Shown here in pieces: positions 1 to 11,130 of a stretch of DNA of 64,000 nt. The position numbers were made by a program, and so were the translations under genes. This stretch comes from Siderastrea siderea (Eukaryota > Cnidaria > Anthozoa > Scleractinia > Rhizangiidae): contig OZ034971.1 in assembly GCA_964030785.1 (NCBI GenBank), positions 12,865,079-12,929,078 on the forward strand. The letters run 5' to 3'. Positions within the stretch are counted from its first letter, which is position 1. Each line of letters begins with the position of its first letter. The notes below the pieces were generated by a model. That model was not told the origin of the DNA. It saw nothing but the letters and a program-made list of their open reading frames with translations, and made no database searches.

Positions 1-201
1 GCATTAGGACTCCATGGACATGATGAAGCAGAGGCTGGTGGTGATAGCCATGATGATCATTCAGGAGAGAGTGCATTCATTTGGAAAGCTTTGGTTGTAC
101 TGGCTTCTATTTATGCTTTTTTCCTGTTTGAAACTTTGATGCATTTGGGATTTAAGAGCAAAGTTGGTGAACATGGAGGCCACAGTCACACTGATGTTGA
201 G
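1..201 (+). CDS. ZIP (SLC39A) zinc transporter, internal exon A (gene enters from the left)
   Basis: This exon encodes 67 residues in frame 1 and is cut by the window edge. It starts with ALGLHGHDEAEAGG, a His/Asp-rich loop, followed by a hydrophobic helix (IWKALVVLASIYAFFLFET) and a short HGGHSH loop. That is the layout of the third transmembrane segment and start of the cytosolic histidine loop in LIV-1-type ZIP transporters, which move zinc (some also iron or manganese) into the cytosol. A consensus donor GTAAGA follows GAG at position 201, phase 0. Five downstream exons join it in frame, giving the last 361 residues of the protein. The N-terminal ectodomain and first two membrane helices lie outside the window. 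Family membership is clear; the paralogue is not (SLC39A8/14-like or SLC39A6/10-like). Confidence 0.9.
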
Positions 202-210
202 GTAAGATAA

Positions 211-424
211 TTAACCCTTACACTCCTAGTAGTGGCCAAAGTAAAAATCTTAGAAAAATCCTAAATTTAATTTTGTCAAATCCCACAAAACAAAAAGTAC
301 CATGCAAAAGTACTGCTGAAGAGGTTTCATTTGAATGGTCACACCATAGGATTTTATCCACAGACTCAAAAGTTAGAACTACCATAAATGTCTCCATAAC
401 TGACTCTGGGAGTGAAAGGGTAAT
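211..424. mobile_element. short TTAA-flanked MITE just inside ZIP intron 1
   Basis: The left end reads TTAACCCTTACACTCC at 211 and the right end reads GGGAGTGAAAGGGTAAT, ending near 424. These are imperfect inverted repeats, with TTAA on the left and a degraded TAAT on the right. TTAA plus a CCC terminus is the pattern of piggyBac-type non-autonomous elements. The interior has no coding potential. A related stretch (TTGAATGGTCACAC, then GACTCAAAAG) recurs near 41557-41590. It sits 10 bp after the exon A donor. Confidence 0.5.
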
Positions 425-822
425 AAAATAAACAAAATATGCTGTGGTTTGGTAACTTGAAGTGTCCACCACAAACTGCTGCTAATGATACTAAATTTGC
501 ACCTTCTGCAGATGGCAATCTACATCCATCTCTTTCTCATTTGCTACACCTCTTTTGGGTCTTTATGAGCCTAGACTACAAGCATTCTCCCCTTCTGCTT
601 AGGGCTAGTCATGTGAGAAGAACATTGTGTACCAAAATTTTGCAGGTGCTGTCGGTTGAGAAGTGTCAATGCACAGTCCCTCTTTTCACTTCACAATCAC
701 ATGTCACATTTCCATCCAGCAGAAGACATTTGCATGCACTTTTGTGCACTTGGGCATTCTGTATGTTCTATAATCTGCTTGATCAGCCATGACAGTGCTA
801 CCCTCCACATAATCATTGAGTT
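425..822. other. intron 1 sequence without recognisable content
   Basis: About 400 bp of intronic sequence. I see short chance ORFs only, no inverted repeats and no conserved exon-like reading frame. Confidence 0.5.
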
Positions 823-1290
823 CCCTTGTAAAAATTTGACCGAGATCTCGGCGAGATCACGGCAATCTCCCCGAGATCGGCGAGATCTCGGCGAGATTTC
901 AAAATATCGCGCCGAGAAAAGTAGCCCGCGGTGAGATCGCGGCAATCTCGCCGAGATCACGCCAAGATCGGCGAGATTTCAAAATATCATGTCGAGATAT
1001 CTACCCTGCGGCGAGATTGTAACGCGATCTCGCCGCACCAAACCCGTTCGTGGCGAGATAACCGCGATCTCAGTGCGATTTCAAAATATCGCGCCGAGAT
1101 ATCTAGCGAGAAGTGAGATTGCAACACGATCTCGCCGCGACAAACTAGTTCGCGGCGAGATAGTCACAATCTCGGCGCGGATAGCCTCGATCTCGGCGAT
1201 TTCATGTCGAGATTTCTACTGTTGCAACGAAGAGACTGTCTCGATCTTTGCGAGATTTATCTCCATAAAATCTCGATATCTGTAAGATTT
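823..1290. repeat. CGAGATC-rich tandem/palindromic array (left copy)
   Basis: A CpG-rich block built from variants of CGAGATCTCGGCG. Larger units repeat at roughly 80-100 bp: GATTTCAAAATATCGCGCC-like motifs recur near 895, 978 and 1078. The block starts with CCCTTGTAAAAATTT at 823-837. The same motif in inverted orientation closes a second array at about 10285-10303, so the two may be the ends of one large element or two inverted copies. Open frames through it (Arg/Ser/Glu/Ile-rich) are a by-product of the repeat and are not called as genes. Confidence 0.75.
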
Positions 1291-2386
1291 CTCTCAGGTT
1301 TTACTGCTGCAACTGCCATTGTATTTGTGCAAATCTCCTGACCCTGTACCCATAGTTTCAAACAAATGCGACCAGCGATCTATTTCGAGGGTAGGCAAGA
1401 ATCTGAAATAAATCAGCTCACAAATTAATTTACCGGCTTTTGAGATCAAAATAACAACGCACAGCAACGAGCAGCAACGAGCAAAATAACAACGATCAGA
1501 AACGCTGTTTTACATGTGAAGTCATTTGATTTCATCAGACCACTGACATCTATTTGTTGTCACTTACCAGTGATGTATGCAGAGGACTTCGTTTGTCATG
1601 TCCGTCATCTCTTTGTTGAACTTTCTTTATAAACCACTATGGAAGAGTTAGGCAAGGGTTTTAAAGACAGATACCTTTGACTAATTTGTTGTCGTTCTGA
1701 ATTTGACTTTTTTCGCTGCTTGCCGGCCATGAGCTTACTTGATACCGTAAAGTGGCACCAAAAAATCCCGCCTTGACTCCTGCCCTTGTGTTAATGGGGC
1801 AATGTGATTGGTTGATTCAATCACACCATCGGCGAGCGGTGCTCGCGAAAGCCCAAAAAAATGCGAGAACTTTTCCACAAAACTTACAGAAGTGGAAAAT
1901 GGCTTCTTTTTGTTGAATGTACAGGGGAAAATTGAAATGTTAAACTTGTTATTTTTTACTACGGAAAACAACATGGTTCTTTCAAGTTTAAAGCAAGAGC
2001 TAGAGCGTTTTGGAAGATATACAAGAGACTGTTGCACAACTAAACAAGCCACACTAAAGGGCCTAAAGTGTACTGAGAATGAAATTATATATTATGGACA
2101 AAGCTACAACTGAGGAATGAACGCTCAGGTTAAATGCTTTCAAGACTTTCAGAATGTTTGTAGTCTACACAGCTTAATCAGTAATGCCGCGATGGAAGCC
2201 ACCAACTGGGTTTCTTCTCTACCGGGAATCAGTCCTTCGACGAGTTTTGTAGTTGCCCAAGCATTCAACGTGTGAGACAAAGGTCAGTGAGTTTCACTTT
2301 TCTCAGACAACATCATCAGCATGTACGGCTTTTCCTTGCCTTGATTTTTCCCCTTTTATCTCGTCGGCTGACTGTTGACCTTTATT
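1291..2386. other. intron 1 sequence, unassigned
   Basis: Single-copy-looking intronic DNA. It has imperfect repeats of CAGCAACGAGCA near 1461-1485. An open stretch of about 100 codons near 1735-2052 is open on both strands and has no recognisable domain. Nothing here is called as a gene. Confidence 0.4.
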
Positions 2387-3703
2387 TTAAAGTGCCTATG
2401 AACTAAAAAATTTTTCTCCTAAATATGATAGTTTATGACTCCCTTAGTCTAAATATGTAAGTTTTGCTGAGTAGAAACCTTTGCATGGGATATTTTTCCA
2501 GCCGCAAAGTTCGAATTTGGCACCCGAAATGTGTCTCCATTTTGCGCGCGGCCAAAACGATCACATTACAAGGCTGTGACGTCACAAATCGCGCAGAAGA
2601 CAAGAGTGTTATGGCTGACAAGAGGGTTTCCAGAAGAGAAATTACTTTGGAGTGACTCGTGGGCCCAGGATTGTAAGCTACAAGGGAAGGATTCGCACAG
2701 TGAGAGCATGTGTGTGTCGTTTCTCAAAAGGAAACGAATTAGGGAGAGAAGCGGACTCATTTGAACCCGTGTTCGACTCGGTAAGAGTTCGATTCGACCC
2801 GCATTACAGAGCTGCTTCTGGGAAAAGCCGCAGTATTTGAATGTCGCATTAATATCTGTAACTTCTGCTACTGGTGGATTAGTTCCACTAGCAGCAACTA
2901 TCGCAATTCAAGATTAAAGACCGAGATAAAGAAGGTTTTCAATATTTGGCCACAAAACTATTGCTATATGCATCTGTCCACCTTACCTAAGAGCATCCAA
3001 GATCTACAACACATAACTGAGCTACAAAGTTTTGTTTACACCTCCGGTTTTTTTCGAAACCACATGCAATACGTTTCTCAAACTGGATGTTCACCATAGA
3101 GTTTGAAGGGATAACAATGAACAGAACTGTCTTGACCGACGACGACACAAGACGTTTTAGTTAATCAGAGATGGCTATAGGAATATCTATAAATCCCTCG
3201 TGATGTTTCGTCAAATAAAAGGAAGCAGTTCAGCTCAGCATTGATAATTTTTATTGCAAGTCACTCTGCTTCCACTGCATTTGATTTATGTGGTCCTCTT
3301 TAAACACCACACATTTGTGCCTCTCTTCTTGTTGACCCTCCTCCTGTTATCTCAAGAGGACCATATAATATGAAATTTCACATATCACACTTAACACTGT
3401 CTGATAGACCCTGTTGCAGTACAGTCTTGGTGATGTAGGTTTAATTTGAATTTATGGCATAAGTTATTTAATCATTTTTAATACTGAAGGGCAATGAAAA
3501 TGTGACCTTCATTTCCCATTATTTAATTTTGTGGCAGGCTTTGTATTGGAAATTCCTCACACACTGAATTGTCTCAGTCTCTTCTTGACTCATTCCCTGT
3601 ACCCAAGAAAGCTACCACACTAGCCACCTAATTCGCCAACAGAAAATCAATAATGAGGTTTCAAAATGGGCCTTTTCGATCTCGTTCTCCACCTTTAATT
3701 TGT

Positions 3704-3742
3704 AATAATAATAATAATAATAATGATAATAATAATAATAGC
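3704..3742. repeat. (AAT)n microsatellite
   Basis: A run of AAT units with a GAT interruption. It is followed after about 25 bp by CATAGGCTATGTTCCC and an inverse-like GGGACATAGC, a small imperfect inverted repeat of about 55 bp. Confidence 0.8.
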
Positions 3743-4395
3743 TGCATAGGCTATGTTCCCCCCATATGCATGCTATTTAGGGACATAGCATATAAACGTC
3801 TTGTACTGCTTTAATAATAATAATGATGTATACACAGGATAGCCCCATCAGTGTAAAAACACTGGTAACAAAGGGGCTTCTGTTACTAAATAAGTGCCCA
3901 AGATAGTAAAATGCATATCTTCAAACATTAATAGTGGCATGCATGGTTACGTAGCGGAAGCCTGATGCAAACACGAGAGTGTTGGGCGAATTCAAAGGAT
4001 TATGCGAGCTTGATCGAACACAGACTCTTAGACATTTGTAACTGAAGAGCATATCTCTTAACAACAAAAACGGCTAATACACGCATAATGTGTACAGTGT
4101 ACTGGGAGGGTACTGTAATTTGAAGGGTTTATAGATCCGAGGGAGCTGCCTTAACCTCTCCCCACCCCACCAAACAAAAATAACAAAAAAAAAAAAGAAA
4201 CTACACACACAAAGAGGGCAATTTCTACTTGACACTGATTTCTGCCATACTTCATGGAATTGGAATGGGTGTATGTTTCAATGAAAATGGCACTTCAAAA
4301 TGTACTTCTGGAACAAATTACATATTCATCTTAGTGTTGAGATTGACCCAAGGGAGTTATTGTCACATGAGACCAGTATACAAAGGGAGCTCAGA

Positions 4396-4511
4396 CCAGG
4401 CCCCAGCTGTTCAAAAGGTGGATAAGTGTTAGGGAAACCAATTGCATTATCCACTGGATAGAGATTTATCCGGTCGATAGTGCTATCCAACTTTTGAACA
4501 ACTGGGGCCAG
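4396..4511. mobile_element. MITE, GGCCCCAG.TGTTCAAAA family, deleted copy
   Basis: The ends CCAGGCCCCAGCTGTTCAAA and TTTGAACAACTGGGGCCAG are inverted repeats. The interior GTTAGGGAAACCAATTGC is shared with a fuller copy at 46543-46693, which carries about 35-40 bp missing here. No coding capacity. Confidence 0.75.
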
Positions 4512-5061
4512 TATAACTGGACAGGTATGGTTAAGTTTATTTACATGAGAACAGCATCATGAAAGTATAAGTGATCACATAAAGCCTGTAATAACTCAGC
4601 ACACTAGCTCTCACCTGCCATAGCATGTTTCCACAAAATTGGTATGAACCAAAATCCTAAAGCAAATTGCTGAACAGAAGGACAAAAATCTCAGCTGGTC
4701 TAGTATTGTGTAGGCAATTACTTAAACCAGTTCATGTAGTCAGAAGCGACGGATTATTACAAGGACAAAGCTGAAGTCACGCTAGTCTGAGTTTGCACGC
4801 GTATCATACAATGTCCATCTTTATTTATCACAGTCATCCTCATAGCACCTCCAGGTGGAGTAAAAGACCACAAATGAGCACCATACTAAAAAATTCTTAT
4901 TTATTTGCTTTGAGATGCTCCCTCATAAATGGCTTGAAATTACAATACAAGCACTCCACTTCCATTTGAAAATCATTTGTAGCTGCTGATTATAATAAAT
5001 AAAAACGCTCTTTAGAAATTACTATTGTCTTGGCTCAGCCATTAGGCATGTAATATTTCAA

Positions 5062-7708
5062 CAGTGTTCTCACCAGGATTTTGCCTTGAGGAGTCGCAGG
5101 GCCCCCTCTGCTGAAAAATAGGGGCCCTGTAAGAGTATTAGAGGGACAAAGTTACTCGCGGTCCTTAACGGACGTGGAAAAAATCTTTCGTGATTTCTCA
5201 GCCTTCCATTTCATCAAAGCACGTTCAAATTGAAACTCTTGCAAAGGTGGCCCTTCTGCTGAAATTACCATGAGTGTGTCCAACCTCTCTGATAGGAGCC
5301 TATTTCTCTGACAGTTTTTCAGGTTGTTTTGAAGGCTAAAACCCCTTTCACAGTCTGCAGTATGAATGGGCAAAGTCAATGCCACAGCAGCAAGTTTAAG
5401 AAGATTAGGAAATGAATCCTTGTGAAACTTGTAAATGATGCTCCAAAGAGTTCCCATGTTGTCACGGGGATATTTCTCTTGAAGAACTAGGTGCTTGACA
5501 AGTGACCATTCACGCCTTGCTGCTTCAGAATCAAGAAACCTTCCCTCACCATCAGCAGGATTCCTATCAAAATGGGTTAGCAAGACCTCCAGTTCTTGAT
5601 TTCCCCAGGTCTGGAGATCGCTGCTTGGTACAAATGATAAAGGCCTCATTGCCAGCACACTACAAGCAGTTATGATGTCTTGAGTTTCCTTTGGGAAGCG
5701 TTTGTTCAAGTTATTTATCAGTTTAACAAGAAATTCCTCTTTGATTTTTTGGAATCTTTCCCTTGATTGTGAGCCTGCTGACAGCTTGTGAGATTTGAAC
5801 TGGCAGGTCGGAGGACTCTCACTGCTGAACTTGACCTCATCTTCAAATTTTTTAAGAAAGGAAGGTTTTGCTGGGCTTGTTTGGTTCAGCTTATACCTAG
5901 TCAGTTCATTCACACATGTTGCGATAGCAGGAGGTACAATGCTGCAGTCAAGGTCCTTCTTCTGAAAAATGAGTGTCAGTTCCATAACATGTGATAGGAC
6001 ATCCATGAACATGTGGATAGTTGCCACAAAGTCAAATTGGGTTAGTTTCTTGATGTAACCTTTCAGTTTTCCATCTTTGTCTTGCTTGTTTTCCACTTCC
6101 TGTTCAAAGTAGGTAACAAGAGAGTCCCAAGTCAGGTACAGGGTTTCCAATGCCTTGTAGAAGGACAACCACCTCACTTGATGAATTTCTTTATACTTTA
6201 ACTGAGGCTCATTTAAGACTTCTTGTACAGCCTTTAACTTCTCAGTTCTCAAGGCAGATTTCTTGAAGTGGTAAAACATACTTGTAAGCATTTCTTGAAA
6301 CTCTTTTAAGAACTTGACTTTCTCTGCAGCTTGAGAAACACAAAGTTGCAGTTTGTGTGCAATGCAATGTACACTTATTATATTTGGGTTTAGTCTCTTT
6401 AACTTTCCTGCCACTCCTTCCTTGTTGCTAGACATAGCAGAGGCACCATCACTTCCGAAACCAGTAACCTTGCTGATGGGTATTTTCCTTTCTTTCAGTG
6501 CTTTTAGAATAGCCTCTGTTACAGTTGCTGCCTTGCCATCCAATACATGAACATTGGTCAGGAAATGAGTAACTGGTTTGAAATCAGTTAAACTGATAAG
6601 TCTCATATACACCACAAGCATTTGAGTAACACTTATGTCAGTGCTTTCATCAGCCAGAATGCTGATGCAGCTTGACTGCTCTGCTTCTTTGTCAATGTCT
6701 TCTCTTATAACCTGAGCAATTGAATCTTGCAACTCGTTAGCAATAACATCAGTACGATATGTGGCATTAGCACCGCAGTGCAGTTCTTGAACATTTGGGC
6801 AGTCCAAAATTTCTAGAAATGACAACAAACTCGAGTACTTGTGTGTAGAAATACCTTCTTTGGCAAGCCAGTATATGCTCTTGAGGGCAACTTCGACTCC
6901 TTTTTCTTTCGCTTTTACAGAAGACTCGATGGCCTTCGTAAAACTGCTTTCCATCGACTTGCCTACTAATGCAGCCTGGTGATCAGAACTTGCAGCATGT
7001 CTACTCAAAGTGCTTGTTCGAAAATTTGAATTTCCCTGGGTAAATGCATTTGACTTCCTTGCCTGAATACAAATCTTGCATGTCATTATTTTCTTATCGG
7101 CATCATAGGCTAGCCATGTGTATTTCGACTGCCATGCACTCTGGAACACACGTTCTTTCTTCGATGGAACAGCTCCTTGATCTTTATTTGCTACGTTTTC
7201 CTCTTCGTCATCTTCACCAGAATTTCCATCATCTTGTACTCTTTCCTCAAGCCTGGGTACTTTAGGACGAAAGAAGCAATCTAATTTTCGCTGTGCCATG
7301 GTGTAATCAGCTGTTGTTCGTCAACAAAAACCACGCGGTACGAATAATCTGAGCCCGCACTCCAAAAGGTCTGTTACATGAAGTACCTACCTGATCCAAC
7401 ATGGCGGACAAGATGTTTACGATTTGATAACGATGCTTACGCAAACCTTCACCACGTACGTGTGACCAACGAGGGTAAAGGCAATAAAATTAAAGGCTTT
7501 AAATCTTTCGATAAATGTTTTTATTCATTTGAACAAGCAAAATGCTGGGGTGTTCGATTGACCATTAAACTACTCATAAACATTCAAAAGTCCGTTTGAC
7601 TCGAAGCTTGCTCCTGCGCCCTAACGGGCGCATCTTCTTGGCTTTTGGTGCGCCATCTCAATTTTTTTTGCGGGAATCCCGCAAGGCCGCGGCCTGGTGA
7701 GAACACTG
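5062..7708 (-). mobile_element. apparently complete hAT transposon
   Basis: The terminal inverted repeats are CAGTGTTCTCACCAGG at 5062-5077 and its exact inverse CCTGGTGAGAACACTG at 7693-7708, 16/16 identical. Both are flanked by TTTCAA (5056-5061 and 7709-7714), a 6-bp match where hAT elements normally leave 8 bp; the outer two bases differ. Subterminal palindromes are present: CAGGGCCCCCT/AGGGGCCCTG near 5097-5129 and TTGCGGGAATCCCGCAA at 7669-7685. One uninterrupted 715-codon transposase gene on the minus strand fills most of the 2647 bp. It sits in the first visible intron of the ZIP gene, inside an older TTAA-flanked element. Confidence 0.85.
5152..7299 (-). CDS. hAT-superfamily transposase (ZNF862/KIAA0543-like), intact
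   Basis: The gene encodes a 715-residue DNA transposase of the hAT superfamily, which cuts and pastes the surrounding element in the nucleus. It starts at ATG 7299-7297 and is uninterrupted to the stop. Domains in order: N-terminal QRKLDCFF (residues 3-10), matching the PCNA-binding PIP-box pattern QxxLxxFF; an acidic stretch (24-35); a TTF/BED-type zinc finger (C74, C77, H101, H107); the RNase H-like core with ILADESTD (D217) and GFGSDGASAM (D284) as likely catalytic aspartates; HCIAHKLQL (311-319); and a C-terminal hAT dimerisation segment with CERGFS (E651 as third acid). All three acids are present. The length fits ZNF862-like proteins. The matching terminal repeats show it is still part of a transposon rather than a domesticated host gene. 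Confidence 0.9.
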   Translation of the reverse strand: MAQRKLDCFFRPKVPRLEERVQDDGNSGEDDEEENVANKDQGAVPSKKERVFQSAWQSKYTWLAYDADKKIMTCKICIQARKSNAFTQGNSNFRTSTLSRHAASSDHQAALVGKSMESSFTKAIESSVKAKEKGVEVALKSIYWLAKEGISTHKYSSLLSFLEILDCPNVQELHCGANATYRTDVIANELQDSIAQVIREDIDKEAEQSSCISILADESTDISVTQMLVVYMRLISLTDFKPVTHFLTNVHVLDGKAATVTEAILKALKERKIPISKVTGFGSDGASAMSSNKEGVAGKLKRLNPNIISVHCIAHKLQLCVSQAAEKVKFLKEFQEMLTSMFYHFKKSALRTEKLKAVQEVLNEPQLKYKEIHQVRWLSFYKALETLYLTWDSLVTYFEQEVENKQDKDGKLKGYIKKLTQFDFVATIHMFMDVLSHVMELTLIFQKKDLDCSIVPPAIATCVNELTRYKLNQTSPAKPSFLKKFEDEVKFSSESPPTCQFKSHKLSAGSQSRERFQKIKEEFLVKLINNLNKRFPKETQDIITACSVLAMRPLSFVPSSDLQTWGNQELEVLLTHFDRNPADGEGRFLDSEAARREWSLVKHLVLQEKYPRDNMGTLWSIIYKFHKDSFPNLLKLAAVALTLPIHTADCERGFSLQNNLKNCQRNRLLSERLDTLMVISAEGPPLQEFQFERALMKWKAEKSRKIFSTSVKDRE

Positions 7709-8230
7709 TTTCAAGCAAATTTTGGGTATGCTTATCTTCAATGTTTAAAATCCTGCTAACTAATAAGTTTATATCAGTGTTCTCTCTGCAAAAGTCCTCA
7801 TTCGAAAGAGCCGAACAACTGAGTCTATCTTTCTCTTGGCGCGATAACCTATGAAAAGATGAACAAATTAAGTTACAAACAAGTACACCGTAAACTTGAG
7901 CTTGTCTGGTATCGGTTTGAGTAAAATAATTGAAGTACATACAACGACGCTCTTACCAAGAGAAGTAAAGTCAAGGCTGCGTCAATCTCTCGTTATTAAC
8001 ACATAAAAGTACTGACCATTCAATTCTAGAAGCTTCTCCTTCAAGGCCAGTCAAGCCAATAGAGCTGAAAGTTAGTCAATCCCAACAATTCAATTCGCCA
8101 TCTTGCTTCGCGCAAGATTGTTGTTGTCGTTGTTTAGGCTTTATCCACGGACGACAAACCCAAAAACTGCACATCTTCGAAATCGCTTCGAGCTGAATCT
8201 TAGCGTTTTCCTCAGTCGTCGGTAGCTTTC
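7709..8230. other. interior of the 6.1-kb TTAA element, unassigned
   Basis: About 520 bp between the hAT insertion and the right inverted terminal region of the TTAA element. I see no protein domain or repeat unit. Confidence 0.4.
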
Positions 8231-8516
8231 ATTGTATATCAATATTAGCAAGGAAAATGTAAGTTTCATCGCTCAAACACTTGACAAAGACCAAAGAGAC
8301 AAACATTCTGCGCGATTTGTGACGTCATACGGCCCGCTTCCTCGGCCAACTCGTTCCCAGTCTTCGGAGACACGATTTTGGTCATTTTGGGTACTTTCAA
8401 CGGCAAAAAAACGGATTTTTGTTTCTTGCCATCCAATTTATCTTGCCATTTCGGAATTAACACATAATGAACTACCAAAATGTGCAAAAAAAATTTTTAG
8501 TTCATAGGCACTTTAA

Positions 8517-9785
8517 TTGGTGATGTTGATTTCACTCAAGTAAACTGCGGGTCTTTCACAGAAACATGCTCCTTCGTGAGAATATTAATTAAGCTTAAAA
8601 AAATCTTCGCTTGACTTTCTGTAAAAATGTTTGGGGATGAGGTATAAATAACCTAACTTACTGGTAACGAATTTGATATGAGCCAAAACTTCAGCATTCT
8701 TTTTGCATGAGTTCAGAAATAACAGTATCGCTGTCTTCCCCAGATTTGCATAAACAGTCAGGTGACAAGTCTGACAAATTTAAGAATTTGCGGCAAGTTG
8801 CAGAATCTTATACTGAAAATGGTTCCTTCTTAACTAGTTTTAGATGCAAAACAGCAACAACTCAAATTTTGCGATCGAATACTTCACGAGCTTTGTAGTA
8901 CATGACAAAATAATCCCAAGATTTGCGTGACCACAATTTGGCAAGCAGCCAATTTCTCAGTGCAAGACAACAAGGAGACACCACAAAAACACTTTATCCA
9001 GTGTAATTAGATGTTGTTGTCATTTAGAAGGTCCTTTTGTTTTCAATTGAACTATCCAAAATAAAGTACCAAGATAAGGGAAAATAATAGGATTATTAAC
9101 TAGATTGATTTATTGATTGTTAGGTTTATACCAAAACGGAAGATGGTCATCCCTGTTCATAGCTGCGTGATCATTCATATTTCAGTGTTTACATTCACAA
9201 ACGAGTTTGAAGCGCAAGCGGCACAGACAGATGTTTTCAATAGATTCACCACATTTGCTAATATTTGGCGATTTAATTTGCCAGTTCCTTGCTTAGATGA
9301 ACAAACCTGAGTTTCTGCACGGCCATTATTCAATACTTTGTCTTGACTACAAATAAATCGCTCTCCCTGAACCGAGAACACATATCGTTTACATGTGAGC
9401 GTATAAAATACAGTGCGAACAAACACAAAAATGCTCAAAACACCATCAAACTCTTCCTGTTCGTTGGTTTATTCTCCTGCAGATCGATGCTACAGATTTC
9501 ACAGCTAATAAAGTGGGCACTTGCCTCCTTCCACCAGCGTGGGGAATGACAACTAATGGAGATCGATCAGCTGAAGTAAAAACACGTGCACGTGAACTAT
9601 TCTTTGTCTCCTCGTTATTGTCATGTGGAAACAGTACCATATAAAGGATAATTTAATTTCAAAACACGTCCAAGGCTCAAAAACAATCTTGTTAACAATT
9701 CCTGGAACTGCAATATAGGACATAGTTTTGTCAGCGTCTGGTAGTTTGATTAATTGTCAACGTAAATGTAAATATCGTTCACATC
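8517..9785. other. intron 1 sequence, unassigned
   Basis: Ordinary AT-rich intronic DNA with only short chance ORFs. I see no conserved exon, RNA gene or terminal inverted repeat. Confidence 0.45.
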
Positions 9786-10303
9786 GAACCTATTTTGGCT
9801 GCCGAGAGTTTCGCTTCTCGACGGGATAACAGCAAGATTTTGACTGCCAGGAATTTCATTTCTCGCCGCAAATCCTGGCAAGACTCCCACTGAGACCTCG
9901 CCGCGAAACTGCCCGCCGAGATTTCCGTATCTCGCCGCGATCTCGCTGCGAGATTTGCCTGCCGAGATTTCCATATTTCGCTGCGATCTCGGTGAGATCG
10001 CGGCGCGTTTTTGGCAGCCGAGGTTTCCCGCATCTCGGCGAGAATCGCGGCGAGATCGCGGCGCGTTTTTGAACGCCGAGATTTCCCGCATCGCGGCGAG
10101 ATCGCGGCGAGTTTTTGGCCGCCGAGATTTCCCGTATCTCGCTGTGAACTCGCCGCAATCTCGCGTCAATATCACGCCGCGATCTCGGCCGTGATCTCGT
10201 CGCGGTGCCGAGATCGCGTGAGATGGGGAAATCTCGCGGCCAAAAACGCACCGCGATCTCGCCGCGATTCTCGGCGCGATCTCGTAAAAATTTTCACAAG
10301 GGG
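9786..10303. repeat. CGAGATC-rich tandem/palindromic array (right, inverted copy)
   Basis: Same composition as 823-1290. Units of about 55-70 bp carry CCGAGATTTCC and CGGCGAGATCGCGGCG, and the block is very rich in GATC and CpG. It ends GATCTCGTAAAAATTTTCACAAGGGG, the inverse of the left boundary of the other array. Long open frames on both strands (Arg/Ser-rich) follow from the repeat and are not called as genes. Confidence 0.75.
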
Positions 10304-10484
10304 TTAGGTCGCTTCAACAGTGAGCTGACTCCCATAGATGCACCTTGGGCTCCCATTTGATTTTGTGTCTGTCCTCTAATAATTTTTGCACATCAGGTGA
10401 CATAAGAAATTAGGTATGCCCAGATCACCTTTTTGTCAATTGATAAAATTTTAAGGCAAACATTTAATTTTTCTTTTGGGGCAG

Positions 10485-10628
10485 CTTCCTGGTCCTTCAA
10501 GTCGACACATGAGCTTCAAAAGGGAAAGGAAATGTTCCAAGTTTGAACATCGTGAAGGAGCCCCTCCACTTGGGAACAATGATGAAAAACCACCAATGGA
10601 AAATGGTGACATCGTTTTGACAAATGTG
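10485..10628 (+). CDS. ZIP zinc transporter, exon B (cytosolic loop)
   Basis: This exon encodes 48 residues in phase 0, from LPGPSSRHMSF to GDIVLTNV. The acceptor is TTTGGGGCAG (AG at 10483-10484) and the donor is GTAAGT at 10629. It falls in the variable cytosolic loop between transmembrane helices 3 and 4, which is poorly conserved in this family, so the assignment rests on splice signals, matching phase and charged loop composition. Both ends are phase 0, so additional loop exons in intron 1 cannot be excluded. Confidence 0.75.
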
Positions 10629-11130
10629 GTAAGTAAAACTTTTGAATGAAACGAATTTATTGAGGAAACTAAAAGATCTGTTTGGCCAGTTCTGTCAAAT
10701 GTTAAGTGCCTGTAGCTATTTTGTAGTACTGTTGCAATTATAATGTGCATTACACCAGGGTAAAACATTGTCTGCTGGCATCTTGGTTTTCACACATTTA
10801 CCACAGTGGAATGAAAACCTTAACCACAGCACCACCAAAAGCAACTGAACACCGTGACTAATAAGACACGGTAATACCTCAGTAACAAGACAATGACGGT
10901 TTTTGTTACAGTATTGTTTAATGAACTTGAAAACAAAGCAAACGTTAGCCTATTCACAATAAACTGCATCCTAATCTTAACATTACTGCAGTGTGGCCTA
11001 ACTGCACAAAATCAAGGGAAAGTCAAGGTTTTGAAGCAATCAGATGAGGTTTGCTCAGGTTGAACCACAATGTAAAACTTTGAATTGGCTGAAGTAATCC
11101 TTGAAAGCTGTCCTTCAGTAGCATTTTTAG
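10629..11130. other. ZIP intron B-C, unassigned part
   Basis: AT-rich intronic sequence without recognisable content. TTGGCTGAAGTAA at 11085-11097 recurs at 11254-11266, flanking the palindrome described next. Confidence 0.5.

Larger units (their letters stand above)
2391..8512. mobile_element. TTAA-flanked inverted-repeat DNA element, about 6.1 kb, carrying a hAT insertion
   Basis: TTAA at 2387-2390 is followed by AGTGCCTATGAACTAAAAA. TTAGTTCATAGGCACT precedes TTAA at 8513-8516. Homology between the ends goes further: GACGTCACAAATCGCGCAGA occurs at 2578-2597 and its inverse near 8307-8326. TTAA target and purine-purine termini recall Kolobok elements; piggyBac is an alternative. The hAT element at 5062-7708 lies inside, leaving about 3.5 kb of element DNA. 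I recognise no Kolobok or piggyBac transposase in that remainder, so it is probably non-autonomous. Two independent inverted copies are also possible. Confidence 0.55.

Noticed and set aside
9750..10307. Several 80-140-codon Arg/Ser-rich open frames on both strands
   Set aside because: They follow directly from the CGAGATC repeat composition and overlap each other in five frames; similar false frames occur in the array at 836-1290.
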